Assembly: GCF_000485595.1 (NCBI RefSeq) | Contig: NW_014577810.1 | Location: forward strand, 103,859-129,827 | Direction: 5' to 3' | Length of the DNA stretch: 25,969 nucleotides | Source of the DNA: Priapulus caudatus | Lineage: Eukaryota > Priapulida > Priapulimorpha > Priapulimorphida > Priapulidae | In this document: one piece after another, positions 1-9,060 of the stretch | Layout of the letters: the number at the start of each line of letters is the position of its first letter | Numbering within the stretch: the stretch's first letter is position 1 | Program-made: the position numbers and the translations under genes | Notes under the pieces: model-generated | The model's database searches: none | Told to the model about the DNA's origin: nothing | What the model saw: the letters and a program-made list of their open reading frames with translations, nothing else

Positions 1-83
1 CGCACTCGCGCACGCACGTACGCACGCACACGCACACACACGCGCGCGCACTCGCGCACGCACGTACGCACGCACACGCGCGT
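1..83. repeat. CA/CG-rich tandem repeat, 46-bp period
   Basis: Positions 1-33 reappear at 47-79, so a 46-bp unit is present about 1.7 times, built from CGCA, CGTA and CACA words. The tract is almost pure alternating purine and pyrimidine, a composition known to favour Z-DNA. The array is cut by the window edge, so its full length is unknown. Confidence 0.85.
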
Positions 84-1055
84 CGAGCTACTCGCCCGCA
101 CACCACTGGCGCTCGAGCGCACTCAAATTAGATTCGCATGCACCCATTAGTTAAATCATCGTGCGCATTGGTTACTAAACCCTTTCGCTCTATATTTTTA
201 CCAAATATATACGGTTTTTGCCAAGTTATAGTCGATTCTCTGTCTCGGTTATTATCAAGATCCGATGTAAATCAAGGTACATACAATTTCGAACGTTTTG
301 CGGAGTTGACTAAAAACCGGCGAGAAGGCCATATATGGGCTTGTGTCCCCTTGCACGCTATAATGACATCATCACTCTGCGCAGAGAAAACGGCGGTTGA
401 GCGTGCGCATGCGTTCCAACTGCATCAATACAGACGCAGATGCCATCACGAAATAATACATTCGAGAAAATAGCGCCTAATGCACGATTAACGAAAAGAA
501 ATGCGGGAGAAAAAACCACGAACGAACGAACACAATAAAATCTCATTTGAGCCGAGCGGCACCGAACAACGACGTGGCGAGGCGGAAGTGCGGCAAGAGG
601 GGGCTGCGCATGCGGTGTATGCGATCCTCGATATTAAGGTGTTGTACAACAGTAGAAGGCGTTCATAGGCAGCAGGCCTGAATAAGCATCGAACAGAAAT
701 TAATTAAAAATACTCACACTGTTTCGTCGCATACACAACATGCACTTTATTCATGTTAAATAACTACAGATTCATGCTCTATGCTCCGCTCGAAAAATTT
801 GCCAGCTCTATGATGCGAATTTCTACAAAGTAGTCGGATCACGTTTCAAATACAAAAATGGCCAACCGGTCACCATGGCTACCCCACTTGACGGAGTGTC
901 ACAACTACACGACAAGACCCATTTTACTTCTAATGCTTTCTAGACGTCTACGAGGCATCTAACTTGCGTGCATAATGCAAAAGAGTGCACTCTTATAACG
1001 AATTTCACCGAAAAAAAGAAGCCAAAAAGGTGTTTTTTTAAAGACCAAATAGTGC
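84..1055. other. No gene recognised; unique sequence
   Basis: The stretch has ordinary mixed composition with several CpG-rich patches, for example around 545-605. The longest open frame (138-473, plus strand) has no recognisable domain and an unremarkable composition. I see no RNA gene and no repeat array. Confidence 0.5.
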
Positions 1056-1083
1056 AACAATTTGCGGTGAACAATTTGCGGTG
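1056..1083. repeat. 14-bp perfect direct duplication
   Basis: The word AACAATTTGCGGTG occurs at 1056-1069 and again immediately after, at 1070-1083. It is a small perfect tandem duplication in otherwise unique sequence and may reflect replication slippage. Confidence 0.85.
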
Positions 1084-1297
1084 GCTTACTGTTGTATGCC
1101 TCCTTAACTGTACGCCTACGCACGAGAGGCAGGTCGCTTAGTTCGGCGGCTACCAGCTAATCACGAGCATTGCTATAGGTGACGCAACGCTTAGGAATTA
1201 ATGCCCAGCCTGGGCGTTTAGCAGTAGTAATTAACGGCAGCAGCAGCTAGCGTCGGCGGCGTGCGTTAATGAGGTTTCTGCAAACAGCAATCTATCA
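1084..1297. other. No gene recognised; left flank of the Harbinger fragment
   Basis: This is mixed-composition sequence. A short palindrome, GCCCAG-C-CTGGGC, lies at 1203-1215, and a short GCA-rich patch at about 1232-1248. The last bases before the Harbinger end read ATCA. Confidence 0.5.
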
Positions 1298-1327
1298 GGG
1301 GCGCGTTTCACAAAGCTCCGTTCGCTA
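1298..1327 (+). repeat. Putative left terminal repeat of the Harbinger element
   Basis: The sequence begins GGGGCGCGTTTCACAAAG and ends CTCCGTTCGCTA. It shares about 22 positions with the internal copy at 1384-1408. G-rich ends followed by a TTTCACAAA-like word are plausible for this superfamily. The role as transposase-binding terminus is inferred. Confidence 0.55.
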
Positions 1328-1357
1328 TATTCTCCGCTATCTCCTCCGCTAACTCCC

Positions 1358-1482
1358 AAGTTGTCCGCTAAATAGCGGAGCACGGGTTTCACAAACCTCC
1401 GTTCGCTAAAGTCGCTCGCTGTTTAGCGCATTTTAGCGGACAACTTTAGCGGGAGCTCTGCACGTCCCGCTAAATTTAGCGG
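1358..1482. repeat. Subterminal inverted-repeat cluster (CCGCTAA words)
   Basis: A 15-bp perfect inverted repeat pairs 1358-1372 with 1432-1446. A CCGCTA-AA-TAGCGG palindrome sits at 1365-1378, a second copy of the terminal sequence at 1384-1408, and a perfect 16-bp palindrome, CCGCTAAATTTAGCGG, at 1467-1482. Such a set of short palindromes just inside a transposon end may bind transposase or an accessory Myb-like protein, but that role is inferred. Confidence 0.7.
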
Positions 1483-1490
1483 AGCACTCT

Positions 1491-1916
1491 ATGGTGTATA
1501 TAAAACCCATAAAAATACAAAATTCGCACTAAACTACCATGAAATAAGAGCTTTCGTAATAAAAATAGTCTTGGCTGTTTATCGTGCATGTTATTGGGAA
1601 AAAGAATTTGTTTAAACTCTGCACTAGGATTATGACAAAGGTTGTGTAACTAGTTTACCATGCATGTACGTACTGCAATGATTGTTTATGCCACCGATTT
1701 ACGTAGGTCCTACGCGTGTAGCGAGTATTATTATTAGCACCAAGAGCCAGTTCTTGTTAGCACGTATAACGAGTTCCGAGCATGTGGCACACGATGCTAC
1801 AGTAATTAGCACGTACCCCCCAAAACACGTCACTACAATGTGTAAGGCTAAAGCTCCATTAGGAGTGTTCCCATCGTCGATGCCACAACTGCGAGCACGA
1901 CGGTGTAGCGAGAATA
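1491..1916. other. AT-rich leader inside the Harbinger fragment
   Basis: This AT-rich stretch lies between the subterminal repeats and the transposase start. A TATATAAAA-like word at about 1496-1504 could be a TATA box, but this is weak. Open frames on both strands at 1682-1962 show no recognisable domain. The second (Myb-like) protein that many Harbinger elements encode is not seen. Confidence 0.4.
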
Positions 1917-2177
1917 ATGGCAAACTTTTTATTCTATGCAGCCTATAATAGAAAACATGCAAGAAGACGTCTGCGAAGAGAAAGAATCTTTAGAGACAGA
2001 ACGCATCCGTTTGATGCATACAATGACAGTGAAATAATCGCTAGATATAGATTGCTTAGGCATGTTGTTGGTGATCTAGTGGTTCAACTTGAAGAAGAGC
2101 TCTCGCCAAGAACAATGAGATCTAGGGCCATATCTACCTCTCTGCAAGTGTTTGCGGCACTACGATTAACCGCCTAA
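1917..2177 (+). pseudogene. Harbinger transposase (HARBI1-like), N-terminal remnant
   Basis: The frame starts with ATG at 1917 and encodes 86 residues before a stop. An arginine-rich patch (residues about 14-24) is followed by RDRTHPFDAYND (about 26-37), RYRLLRHVVGDLV (about 43-55), a PRTMRSRAIS stretch (about 64-73) and TSLQVFAALR (about 74-83). The order and spacing match the helical N-terminal region of HARBI1-type transposases, where the last block normally runs on into an ATGSFQ-like motif. Family members are usually about 350 residues with a DDE nuclease domain. Here the frame leaves the family pattern after ALR and stops, so the catalytic domain is lost. The lack of earlier stops suggests a relatively young insertion. 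Confidence in the family is good; it rests on remembered motif patterns, not on a search. Confidence 0.78.
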
Positions 2178-3106
2178 GGCCGGTCGCCTAACTAGTTAGT
2201 ATAGTAACAAGTAAACGAATTATTTGAATCGCTCGATACGGCCCGCAAGCGCTCAACGCTCTCAGTATCAACGACTTTAGGGCGCGCGCACGCACTTTAT
2301 CTCGTACGTTCCACAGATACAAGCTGCGCGAGCTTGCATTACGTCTGGCAGGGCAGACCTGCACGGTGGGTGATGCGTGTGTCGGCGATAGTACGGGCTG
2401 GGTGTTCATCCGACGACAGCGTGATGGATGCGAGCCACGTACAGAAATGTGTTCGCAACGTGGTAGCGCGTTTACGGCGCGCTTGACCAAGCCCAGGAGT
2501 CCGTATCAAAACATCGCTGCATGTGCGAAAGATATAGTCGGTCTCTTATTGCGCGCATCGTTGCTGTGCCGGGGTGATAAATTACTGCCGAAATTTCTGT
2601 CGGAGTCAATGCGGTTCCCATCTGAAACTACGAGGCAATGACCTGACAGAGTAGCGATTCCTGCATCACGCGCTCCTATACTCGCGCGCGTGCATGCATA
2701 AATCAACCGCGACCGAACGCTATCGCAGCTTATTATAGGTTTTCGATTTTCACTCTCCTCCGTATATAATATATCGAGAATGATAATGATAACAATCGCA
2801 CGCGATAATGATGATGAATCGTGCCTTCTGCTGCCGTACGATTAATTTCTGTGTCACATTATGCGCCTAATCTTTCATCACGAGATGATGTCAGCTATCG
2901 AAGGGCGTCGCTAGAGGGCGACGATGAAACGCAGCCGACGAATCGGAGATTGCATCGTCGGTCACCCCGGCGGTGCGACGATCGCGCGAATTTCGCTGCG
3001 AAACCGGACAGATGCGTCGCTTCTTAGGTTCGCCGGCGGACTTCTGAGGCATTTTCTATTTCGCCGCATCGCGTCATATAAGAGCTATGCGCGGAACTAG
3101 GAGCGA
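2178..3106. other. No gene recognised; CpG-rich unique sequence
   Basis: The composition is mixed and CpG-rich. Short frames on both strands between 2188 and 2706, and at 2821-3027, lack recognisable motifs. A small ATGATA/GATAATGAT-rich patch lies at about 2780-2815. I see no right end of the Harbinger element. Confidence 0.45.
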
Positions 3107-3167
3107 GCTCGTCGGCTATATAACGTATATAACGGCTCGTCGCGAAGGTTATTTACGCGCGTAAATA
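3107..3167. repeat. Short repeat and palindrome cluster
   Basis: Two copies of GCTCGTCG (3107-3114 and 3135-3142) flank two tandem copies of TATATAACG (3117-3125 and 3126-3134). Just downstream lies a perfect 18-bp palindrome, TATTTACGCGCGTAAATA, at 3150-3167. The arrangement could be a set of regulatory binding sites, but nothing nearby is recognisably transcribed. Confidence 0.7.
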
Positions 3168-3577
3168 CCGTTACATGGGTGTATGCACGATGGATTTCAC
3201 GCACTCGCGGTCTTAGCTAGCCAGCATAGAGTTATTCGCAAATATCGCTCGTGCATTGCACGCTGGGATAGGTAGTGATCACTGGTAACGCCCTCTATGG
3301 AGAGGAGAGCACGATATCGCTAGCGTACGTAGCAACCTGTATGAAAGGTGGCGTTGTTTATAACGTTGTGCTGCTTACATTTGTAAAAGTAATCTACTTT
3401 AAACTAGATGTATCTAATCAGAATAGTATTAAATTAGTATAATTAAATAAGAATGGACAGTACAGACACGGTAATGAATGAATGAGACTACGCAACAGAA
3501 GTTCACGCTTACTTCGGGTTTACTCCCAATTCACCCGCTTCAACCGCTAGCTTTACGAGTTCGGATTTTCTATGCCG
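3168..3577. other. No gene recognised
   Basis: This is unique sequence with an AT-rich part at about 3380-3450. No coding or RNA feature can be supported. Confidence 0.5.
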
Positions 3578-3917
3578 TGCACACGCACGCACGCACTCAC
3601 GCACGTGCACACGCACGCACACCCGCACGTGTACGTGCACACGCACGCACACCCGCACGTGTACGTGCACACGCACGAACGCACGCACGCACGCACACAC
3701 ACACGCACGCACGCACGTGTACGTGTACACGCACACACGTACGTGTACGTGCACACGCACGCACGCACGTGTACGTGCACATGCACGCACGCACGTGTAT
3801 GTGCACACGCACGCACGCACGCACGTGTACGTGCACACGCACGCACGCACGTGTACGTGCGCACGCACGCACGCACGCACGCACGCACTCACGTGTACGT
3901 GCACACGCACGCACGTG
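3578..3917. repeat. ACGC/ACGTGTACGTGCAC compound array
   Basis: About 340 bp consist almost only of alternating purine and pyrimidine, made of ACGC, ACAC and ACGTGTACGTGC words. A higher-order 30-bp unit is visible: 3621-3650 and 3651-3680 differ by one base. Open frames of 100-170 residues run through it in five frames, giving His/Thr/Arg or Cys/Val/Arg-rich products, as expected from a repeat without stop codons. Such sequence is known to favour Z-DNA. Confidence 0.9.
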
Positions 3918-4362
3918 TTCTACTGTCTGTTTCTCGAACATACTGCGCAGACATACATCGCTAACGCACTTGCAAACTTTCGTGATCACGAGCTAGACCA
4001 GCATGCAACTCGCCGATAACTCTACGCATGCGCGAGTGGTATTTGCGAAGAACTCTTTGCAGCGCGAGGGACGTCACGCCGCCAATGCCCTCTGCATTTT
4101 GCGTAGTATTTTATTATTATACAGCCAGTGCGCGCCTATTAAAAGCGACCGTGAAGCGAACAGCCTTCATTCGCGATTTCTTCTTGGATACTAACCCAAA
4201 ATAATTGCTTAAAAAAAAGAATTTTGTGAAGCGGATTGATGATTTGAGAAGCAGAACGAGAGCTTACCAGTGTGTAAGGGAAGATGGAAGAAAGAGACTG
4301 GAAGAGGAAGCAGAATAGTAGGGTAATAATAGGATGATGAAGACGTGGCAAGAGATAAAATG
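3918..4362. other. No gene recognised
   Basis: This is unique sequence between two repeat tracts, with an A-rich stretch at about 4210-4220. No gene, RNA or promoter can be supported. Confidence 0.5.
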
Positions 4363-4500
4363 TATGGCAGCGAGAGAGAGAGAGACAGAAAGACAGAGAG
4401 AGAAAGAGAGAAGAAGAGAGAAAGAACGCGATAGATTTAGACAGACACAGAGAGAAAGAGGGGGAAAGAAAGAGAAAAGGAAAGAGAGTACGAGCACGAG
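4363..4500. repeat. GA-rich purine tract
   Basis: The plus strand is made almost only of AGAG, GAAAG and AGACAG words. The opposite strand therefore reads as a Ser/Leu/Phe-rich open frame, which I treat as a compositional effect. Confidence 0.85.
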
Positions 4501-4557
4501 ATAAAGATAGAAGCAATGAAGAGGAGGATGAACAAACTTGCGAACTAACAGAGACTT

Positions 4558-4634
4558 CGACGGGCAGTAGTTAATCTACTGCGGTAAGTCTAATAACATA
4601 ATTCCCTGTGGACAGGAATCATGTTACCCGCATC
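4558..4634. repeat. Nested inverted repeats (two hairpins within an outer stem)
   Basis: A 7-bp perfect stem pairs 4564-4570 with 4576-4582 around a TTAAT loop. A second hairpin pairs TAACAT (4594-4599) with ATGTTA (4621-4626) and ATTCC (4601-4605) with GGAAT (4615-4619), and continues to a small loop with one bulge. CGGG (4561-4564) can pair with CCCG (4627-4630) around both, competing at 4564 with the first stem. The layout resembles a branched RNA fold, but there is no tRNA T-loop and no recognised RNA family. Confidence 0.6.
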
Positions 4635-5514
4635 GACCATCACTCACATATGACGATGCAAATCATTATTGAATTTAATATGGATATTCGCGTATAAAGA
4701 CCTGGAATGCCGTTCGCAATAAAAAAAAACGCGGATGTGTGCGATAATCATCAAGAGATTATAGAGAATCATTAAGGTTCCTTCTATTCAACATCAACGG
4801 CAACAGATAAAGATATCAAACTTAGTATTCTACAAGTTCTTGGCCTAATGATTTATGTTGGGGTATGTAATATATCAGGGCAAAAATTGTTGCAGACGCA
4901 ATGTTGCTGGCTATTGCACCAATTTTCTTTCCATCGGAACTTGGCCATTCCCGTAAGGCGAAGTGACGTGAATTCACGAATCAATAATATTATACTAATA
5001 GAGTACTTTGTCGCGCTTGAGTACCTGTAATTGTTTGGCAGTGGGCGAGGGATAAAGAAATGGCTATTAGACTGCGAAACTGTACGCAAGAGCGCATGCT
5101 CACCCACGCGCAGACTTATGCACGTATAACTACCGTTTCTTTCGCGGAAGCGGATTTGCCTACGTTTTTTTTGAGACTCGCAGACTCATGTAAATACAAT
5201 GCAGTATAATTGAAAGGACAGGAAATTGTCCATTATTATACAGAAAAGATCTATTCATTTCGTAAGCCATCTAAAGAATATATTTAAATTCGAAAAAAAC
5301 GTTCACGTCGACTGCTGGGTTTTGCGCTTTTTATAGCAGGGAATAGTTATTAAATCCAAGCCTCCCAAACTTCATATATAGCCTTAGCCTCATAAACGCC
5401 AGTGACGCATGACTCAGATTTATGTACTGTGATTCCACCCGTTACCCTAATCATTTAAATTTTAAATCTCCGTAACCAAAACACATGGTGGAAAGCAGTG
5501 AACCATACTCACCT
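4635..5514. other. No gene recognised; AT-rich unique sequence
   Basis: The stretch is AT-rich, with an A-run at about 4721-4729, a T-run at about 5165-5171 and a near-palindromic TTTAAATTTTAAAT at about 5454-5467. Short frames at 4848-5107 on both strands have no recognisable motif. Confidence 0.5.
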
Positions 5515-5754
5515 CGTCTTCCTCCTCTTCCTTCTTCGATTTCTTCTGCTCGTCCATCTCCTCCTCTTCCACCTTATTCTCCTTCTCCCCCTCCCATTTC
5601 TTTATCTCCTCCAATTTTACCAACACATTTTGGCACCAATTCTTATCTTTATTCTCGTTTCTTTGCTCCTCCTCCTCCTCCTCCTCCTCTTTGTTCTAAC
5701 CACCCAACTTTTCCTCCTGCTGCTCCGTCTCTACTCTCTCCTACTTTTGTGTAA
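5515..5754. repeat. CTCCTT pyrimidine-rich tract
   Basis: The plus strand is dominated by CTCCTC, CTTCCT and CTCCTCCTC words, giving Pro/Ser-rich and Leu-rich frames by composition. The long polypyrimidine:polypurine stretch could adopt triplex DNA; that is inferred. Confidence 0.8.
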
Positions 5755-5890
5755 GTTGTTGTTGTTATTGTTGTTGTTGCTGCTGCTGTTGTTGTTATTA
5801 TTGATGCTCCTGTTGCTGCTGCTGCTGCTGCGGCGGCTGCGGCGGCTGCTGCTGCTGATGATGATGAACACGATGATGATGATATTACTG
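5755..5890. repeat. GTT/GCT/GCG/GAT trinucleotide repeat
   Basis: GTTGTTGTT changes to GCTGCTGCT, then GCGGCTGCG, then GATGATGAT. The minus strand is CAG/CAA-like in part but has in-frame TAA interruptions, so I do not read it as a polyglutamine exon. The plus strand gives a Leu- and Met-rich frame. Confidence 0.85.
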
Positions 5891-6589
5891 TTATTGCTAA
5901 TACTGCATCGATGCCCGCTTATTAGAAGCTAATTCTAATTCTCTGTTCAACAAAACACATAATATCTGTTTTCTATATGTATGCTATAAAATTCATTGTT
6001 TGCCCAAAAGAACACCAATCGGTGCTTTCATCTGCAGATGTGTGCACTCCGTTATGAAATAGACCGTTAACTGAATCATTACCTTGGTTTCGAGCAAACA
6101 AGTCGTACAAAATCACCGAATTACCATAAAAGGCGGCGATTGATCGTAGGACTGCAAAATGAAAGTAGGGAAGCAATAAAAGTAAATGCGAGCGCGATCG
6201 AAAGAGAGTGAAACTAGAGGCCGTGTATACTAGAGGCTGATGCCGTCGTTGCTGGCGAAAACGATTTCATTGTGACATAGTATGACATTTACGGCTCCTT
6301 TTTTTATTTCTTATTAAACGATTCTTGTTCCTTTTAGTCTCTCGCACGAGTATCGCTTCGTCACTCGTAACTCACCGCGTTTAGTCGTTGCAATTTCGTA
6401 TTCCACTGGTTAATACATAAGCATCGAGACACCACAGCTAATACGTACTTACTTATACCCTACTTACACTTTTATAAATTCCGTTCTGAGTTCAACGAGA
6501 GATAAGAGTTCTACTTCGCCTGGGATGCGATCAGATTTGAAGACCATAACTGCGCCTGTGCGTGTGGCTGCGGGTGCAATCTGTGTGTA
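5891..6589. other. No gene recognised
   Basis: This is unique mixed sequence with a T-run at about 6298-6305. Short frames, such as 5973-6176 on the minus strand, show no domain. Confidence 0.5.
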
Positions 6590-6780
6590 TGGGAGAGTGA
6601 GTAACATTGGGAAGGTAAGAGGGGACGAAGGAGATGATAGGCGAGACACAGAGGCGATAGAGAAGGAAAGGCTAGAGAGGGGTGGGGCAAAAAAGAGACA
6701 CAGAGAGAGAATGAAGAGAGCGCAAGGCAGAGAGATAGAGAGAATTAAAGGGGAGGGAAAACAGGGATAGAAAGCGAGAC
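6590..6780. repeat. GA-rich purine tract
   Basis: The plus strand is rich in AGAGAG, GGAAGG and GAGCGA words. It is more degenerate than the tract at 4363-4500. The open frames on both strands here follow from base composition. Confidence 0.7.
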
Positions 6781-6820
6781 CACAGGGTAAAGAATAAGAC
6801 GTGCCGTGCAACGGCGCAAT

Positions 6821-6868
6821 GGTAACAGGGTATAATAGGTAACAAGGTGACCGCAAAGGTAACAAGGT
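6821..6868. repeat. GGTAACAAGGT short direct repeats
   Basis: GGTAACAGGGT lies at 6821-6831 and GGTAACAAGGT at 6838-6848 and 6858-6868. The spacing is 17 and 20 bp. The function is unknown. Confidence 0.75.
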
Positions 6869-7634
6869 AAAAATACAGCCTCTGAGTTCTAGTACGCGGC
6901 CGCACGCGCTACGCAGTGCATTTAGATTCTCACATCCGCACGCTATGGCGTTTTCGCCGATGAAACGCAACCGCCACGCAAGCCACTGTAACGCTGTAAA
7001 AATTACGGCAAGAATTTCTGCATGAACATGCGTGCCCGGCGTCTTTTAGACTGCGCCGACGACTGCCGTCGGAATGTTTTACTGCGCATCTTCTTACGCC
7101 ATATTTCCTCTTCGTGACAGCGAATCAGCAGTAGCAGTAGTTGTAGCAGAAGTAAGATAATAGAGAATCTACTATTATCTTATTCTATATTATCTTCTAT
7201 ATTCTATATTCTATATTAGCTTACTCCTGGTTGTAGTAGTAGCAGCAGCGAAGCGAAGCGCGATGTCTCTCTAGAACGCGTGCAGGATTGTGACTGCACG
7301 AAGGAAGAGAATTACGTGACTGCGTGGCTTCTCCACGTGTCACGATATCGCGCTGCTCGGCTGTAGGATTGCTGCATATCACATAATATCAGGGGTAGAT
7401 AACAGGGAAAGAGGGTTAGATTAGTTGCTTTCATCTTTTGACTACATTCGAGCCCCTTACGCAACCCCGGGTGTGGCCGAGAGAAGGGTCTGGATTTTAT
7501 TTCATCCTTTATGATGGTGACTCACGATGGTTGGGCACCCATGGGCCACGCTCACAGGAATATATGATCTAATGTGGGCATGTGTAGGGCCGCTCTATTA
7601 ATTATTCCTGATAATATCCAACCAGTTACGCTAA
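6869..7634. other. No gene recognised; contains a small hairpin
   Basis: Mostly unique sequence. A perfect 11-bp inverted repeat, TAAGATAATAG with its complement, lies at 7153-7163 and 7172-7182 around an 8-base spacer. TTCTATA words follow in tandem at 7183-7219. GTAGCAG-like trinucleotide patches sit on either side of this small cluster. Confidence 0.55.
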
Positions 7635-7663
7635 TGTGTGTGTGTGTGTGGGGGGGGGGGTGT
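7635..7663. repeat. (GT)n followed by a G run
   Basis: A short GT dinucleotide run passes directly into a run of about ten G bases ending in TGT. Confidence 0.9.
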
Positions 7664-7796
7664 CATCGTCGGCGTATATCTGTCACACGTACACAGTATA
7701 GAAGAATTTCGTTAGTACCGCCATCTGCAATCCAGTTAAACAAATTTAGCTCAGATTACCATTCGACGGCCTAGGACTTTACGAGTCCAACTAATA
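7664..7796. other. No gene recognised
   Basis: Short unique stretch between two simple repeats. Confidence 0.5.
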
Positions 7797-7881
7797 TGTC
7801 TGTCAATCTGTCTGTCTGCTTGAAAATCTGTTAGTCTGCCTGTTGATCTGTCAGTCAGTCAAACTGTCAGTTTATTTGTCG
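7797..7881. repeat. Degenerate CTGT/GTCT tetranucleotide repeat
   Basis: CTGTCTGTCTG, GTTAGTCTGCCTGTTGATCTG and TCAGTCAGTC words follow one another, as in an old decayed tetranucleotide microsatellite. Confidence 0.75.
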
Positions 7882-8832
7882 GCCGGCAATTATATCCCTG
7901 CATGTAGTTTGGTAGAGCACGAGTGTTAGACAGCTGGCCATGTGTGGTGGTGAAGCGTACAGCCAACTTGGTGGTCAACTGTCCAGCCGCTAAAATCGGA
8001 CAGTCGACTGTCCTTCCGAGTAAAATATTCGTAGTCATCCGCGTCGTAGCGTTTGTAATGCGTTGTCACGGAGGATAGATGATTGTGCTTCGAGTACTAT
8101 CCCGAAATAAATCGTGGTAACAGCAATACGACTGCATATTGTCGACGCTCGCCAGCGTTCGTGTGGAAACGTAGAAGAGTCCGAATGTTGAATATACAGT
8201 GCACGCCTGGTGATATCGCATCGGTGTGAGCTTATTAAATCGCTGGAAATATATTAAACCCTTCTGAGATTTTCATGTTTTGTCTTACGCGACTTCTCTG
8301 ACGCGCACGTAGAAAAGATAGAAAAGCGCGGGGGGGGGCAAAGTAAGAAGGGCGAGAGCAAGGAGAGAGGGGCAGAGCAAAAAAAACAACATAAAGACGG
8401 GAAATAGACAGGTAAACAGCAAACCTAACTTTTAGCCTTTCTGCGATCAGGCGACATCAGACAGCGCAGGGACGAGGTGCGCTTTGTTTCTTTAAAATGT
8501 GTACTCTTTTTGAACTTGTACTCAGCGCTCTAAAACGCCAACGGCATTTGTGTACCGGCCGTCGTTAGCTCGCTTGTATTTGCCGCTATTGCCGCTTTCA
8601 CGGTTCGCCTGAGATAACTCGATCACACAAAAGTGGATCCATTTGCGCGCACGGACATATAGCACGAGAGTATTTGATGCTTGAGTGGTCGCGCATGCAA
8701 GCATCTGGTTGCTCAAACGAACCTAATGACGGACGGCAAATGGGAAAGGTTACATTATGTCCAGTATAAAGTTAAATTATCGCATATAGTAATCCCGCGT
8801 CCTCCTCCAAAGAAGATCAGATATGTATGTAT
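7882..8832. other. No gene recognised; one G run and a purine patch
   Basis: Unique sequence apart from a run of nine G bases at 8330-8338 and a purine-rich patch to about 8405. The minus-strand frame at 8522-8716 has no recognisable domain. Confidence 0.5.
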
Positions 8833-8867
8833 ATCAAGAGCTAATAATACCTATTATTAGCTCTTGA

Positions 8868-8868
<1 letters not shown>
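8833..8868. repeat. 16-bp perfect inverted repeat, 4-base loop
   Basis: ATCAAGAGCTAATAAT at 8833-8848 is exactly complementary to 8853-8868, with ACCT between. It lies directly against a (TA)n run. It may be a foldback remnant or a cruciform-prone site next to a microsatellite. Confidence 0.92.

Positions 8869-8870
<2 letters not shown>

Positions 8871-8915
<45 letters not shown>
8871..8915. repeat. (AT)n microsatellite
   Basis: An uninterrupted run of 22 AT dinucleotides. Confidence 0.97.
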
Positions 8916-8918
<3 letters not shown>

Positions 8919-8930
8919 GTGTGTGCATAT

Positions 8931-8945
8931 TCGAGAGAGGGAGAA

Positions 8946-8992
<47 letters not shown>

Positions 8993-9060
8993 AAGAGCGA
9001 TAGAAATAGACAGTTAGAGAAAAGAGAATGAGAGAGCGAAAACGAACGTGAGAAGGGGAG
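8931..9060. repeat. (GA)n microsatellite and purine tract
   Basis: A pure GA run at about 8951-8985 leads into a run of G bases and a more degenerate purine tract. The Ser/Leu-rich frames on the minus strand are repeat translations. Confidence 0.93.

Larger units (their letters stand above)
1298..2162 (+). mobile_element. PIF/Harbinger DNA transposon, 3'-truncated
   Basis: This is a fragment of a cut-and-paste DNA transposon. The left end is placed at 1298 because sequence of the form GGGGCGCGTTTCACAAAG begins there, and a closely similar copy recurs at 1384-1408, as expected for terminal and subterminal repeats. Several CCGCTAA/TTAGCGG inverted words follow up to about 1490. An AT-rich leader leads to a reading frame at 1917 that I recognise as the N-terminus of a Harbinger transposase. 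Similarity stops at about 2160, and the rest of the transposase and the right terminal repeat are absent from this window. The left boundary is inferred from repeat structure; I cannot see a matching target-site duplication because the right end is missing. The copy cannot move by its own transposase. Confidence 0.75.

Noticed and set aside
138-473. 111-residue plus-strand frame at the left edge
   Set aside because: No domain, and the composition is typical of noncoding sequence. It overlaps an opposite frame.
3478-4019. Several overlapping frames of 100-172 residues rich in His/Thr/Arg or Cys/Val/Arg
   Set aside because: They run in five frames over the same CACG repeat, which lacks stop codons. 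They are translations of a simple repeat.
4558-4634. tRNA gene suggested by the cloverleaf-like stems
   Set aside because: No T-loop consensus, no canonical acceptor stem and no A/B box promoter could be found.
5485-5932. Pro-rich and Leu-rich frames resembling a signal or low-complexity protein
   Set aside because: They follow directly from CTCCTT and GTT/GCT repeats. The minus-strand CAG-like reading is broken by in-frame stops, so there is no polyglutamine gene.
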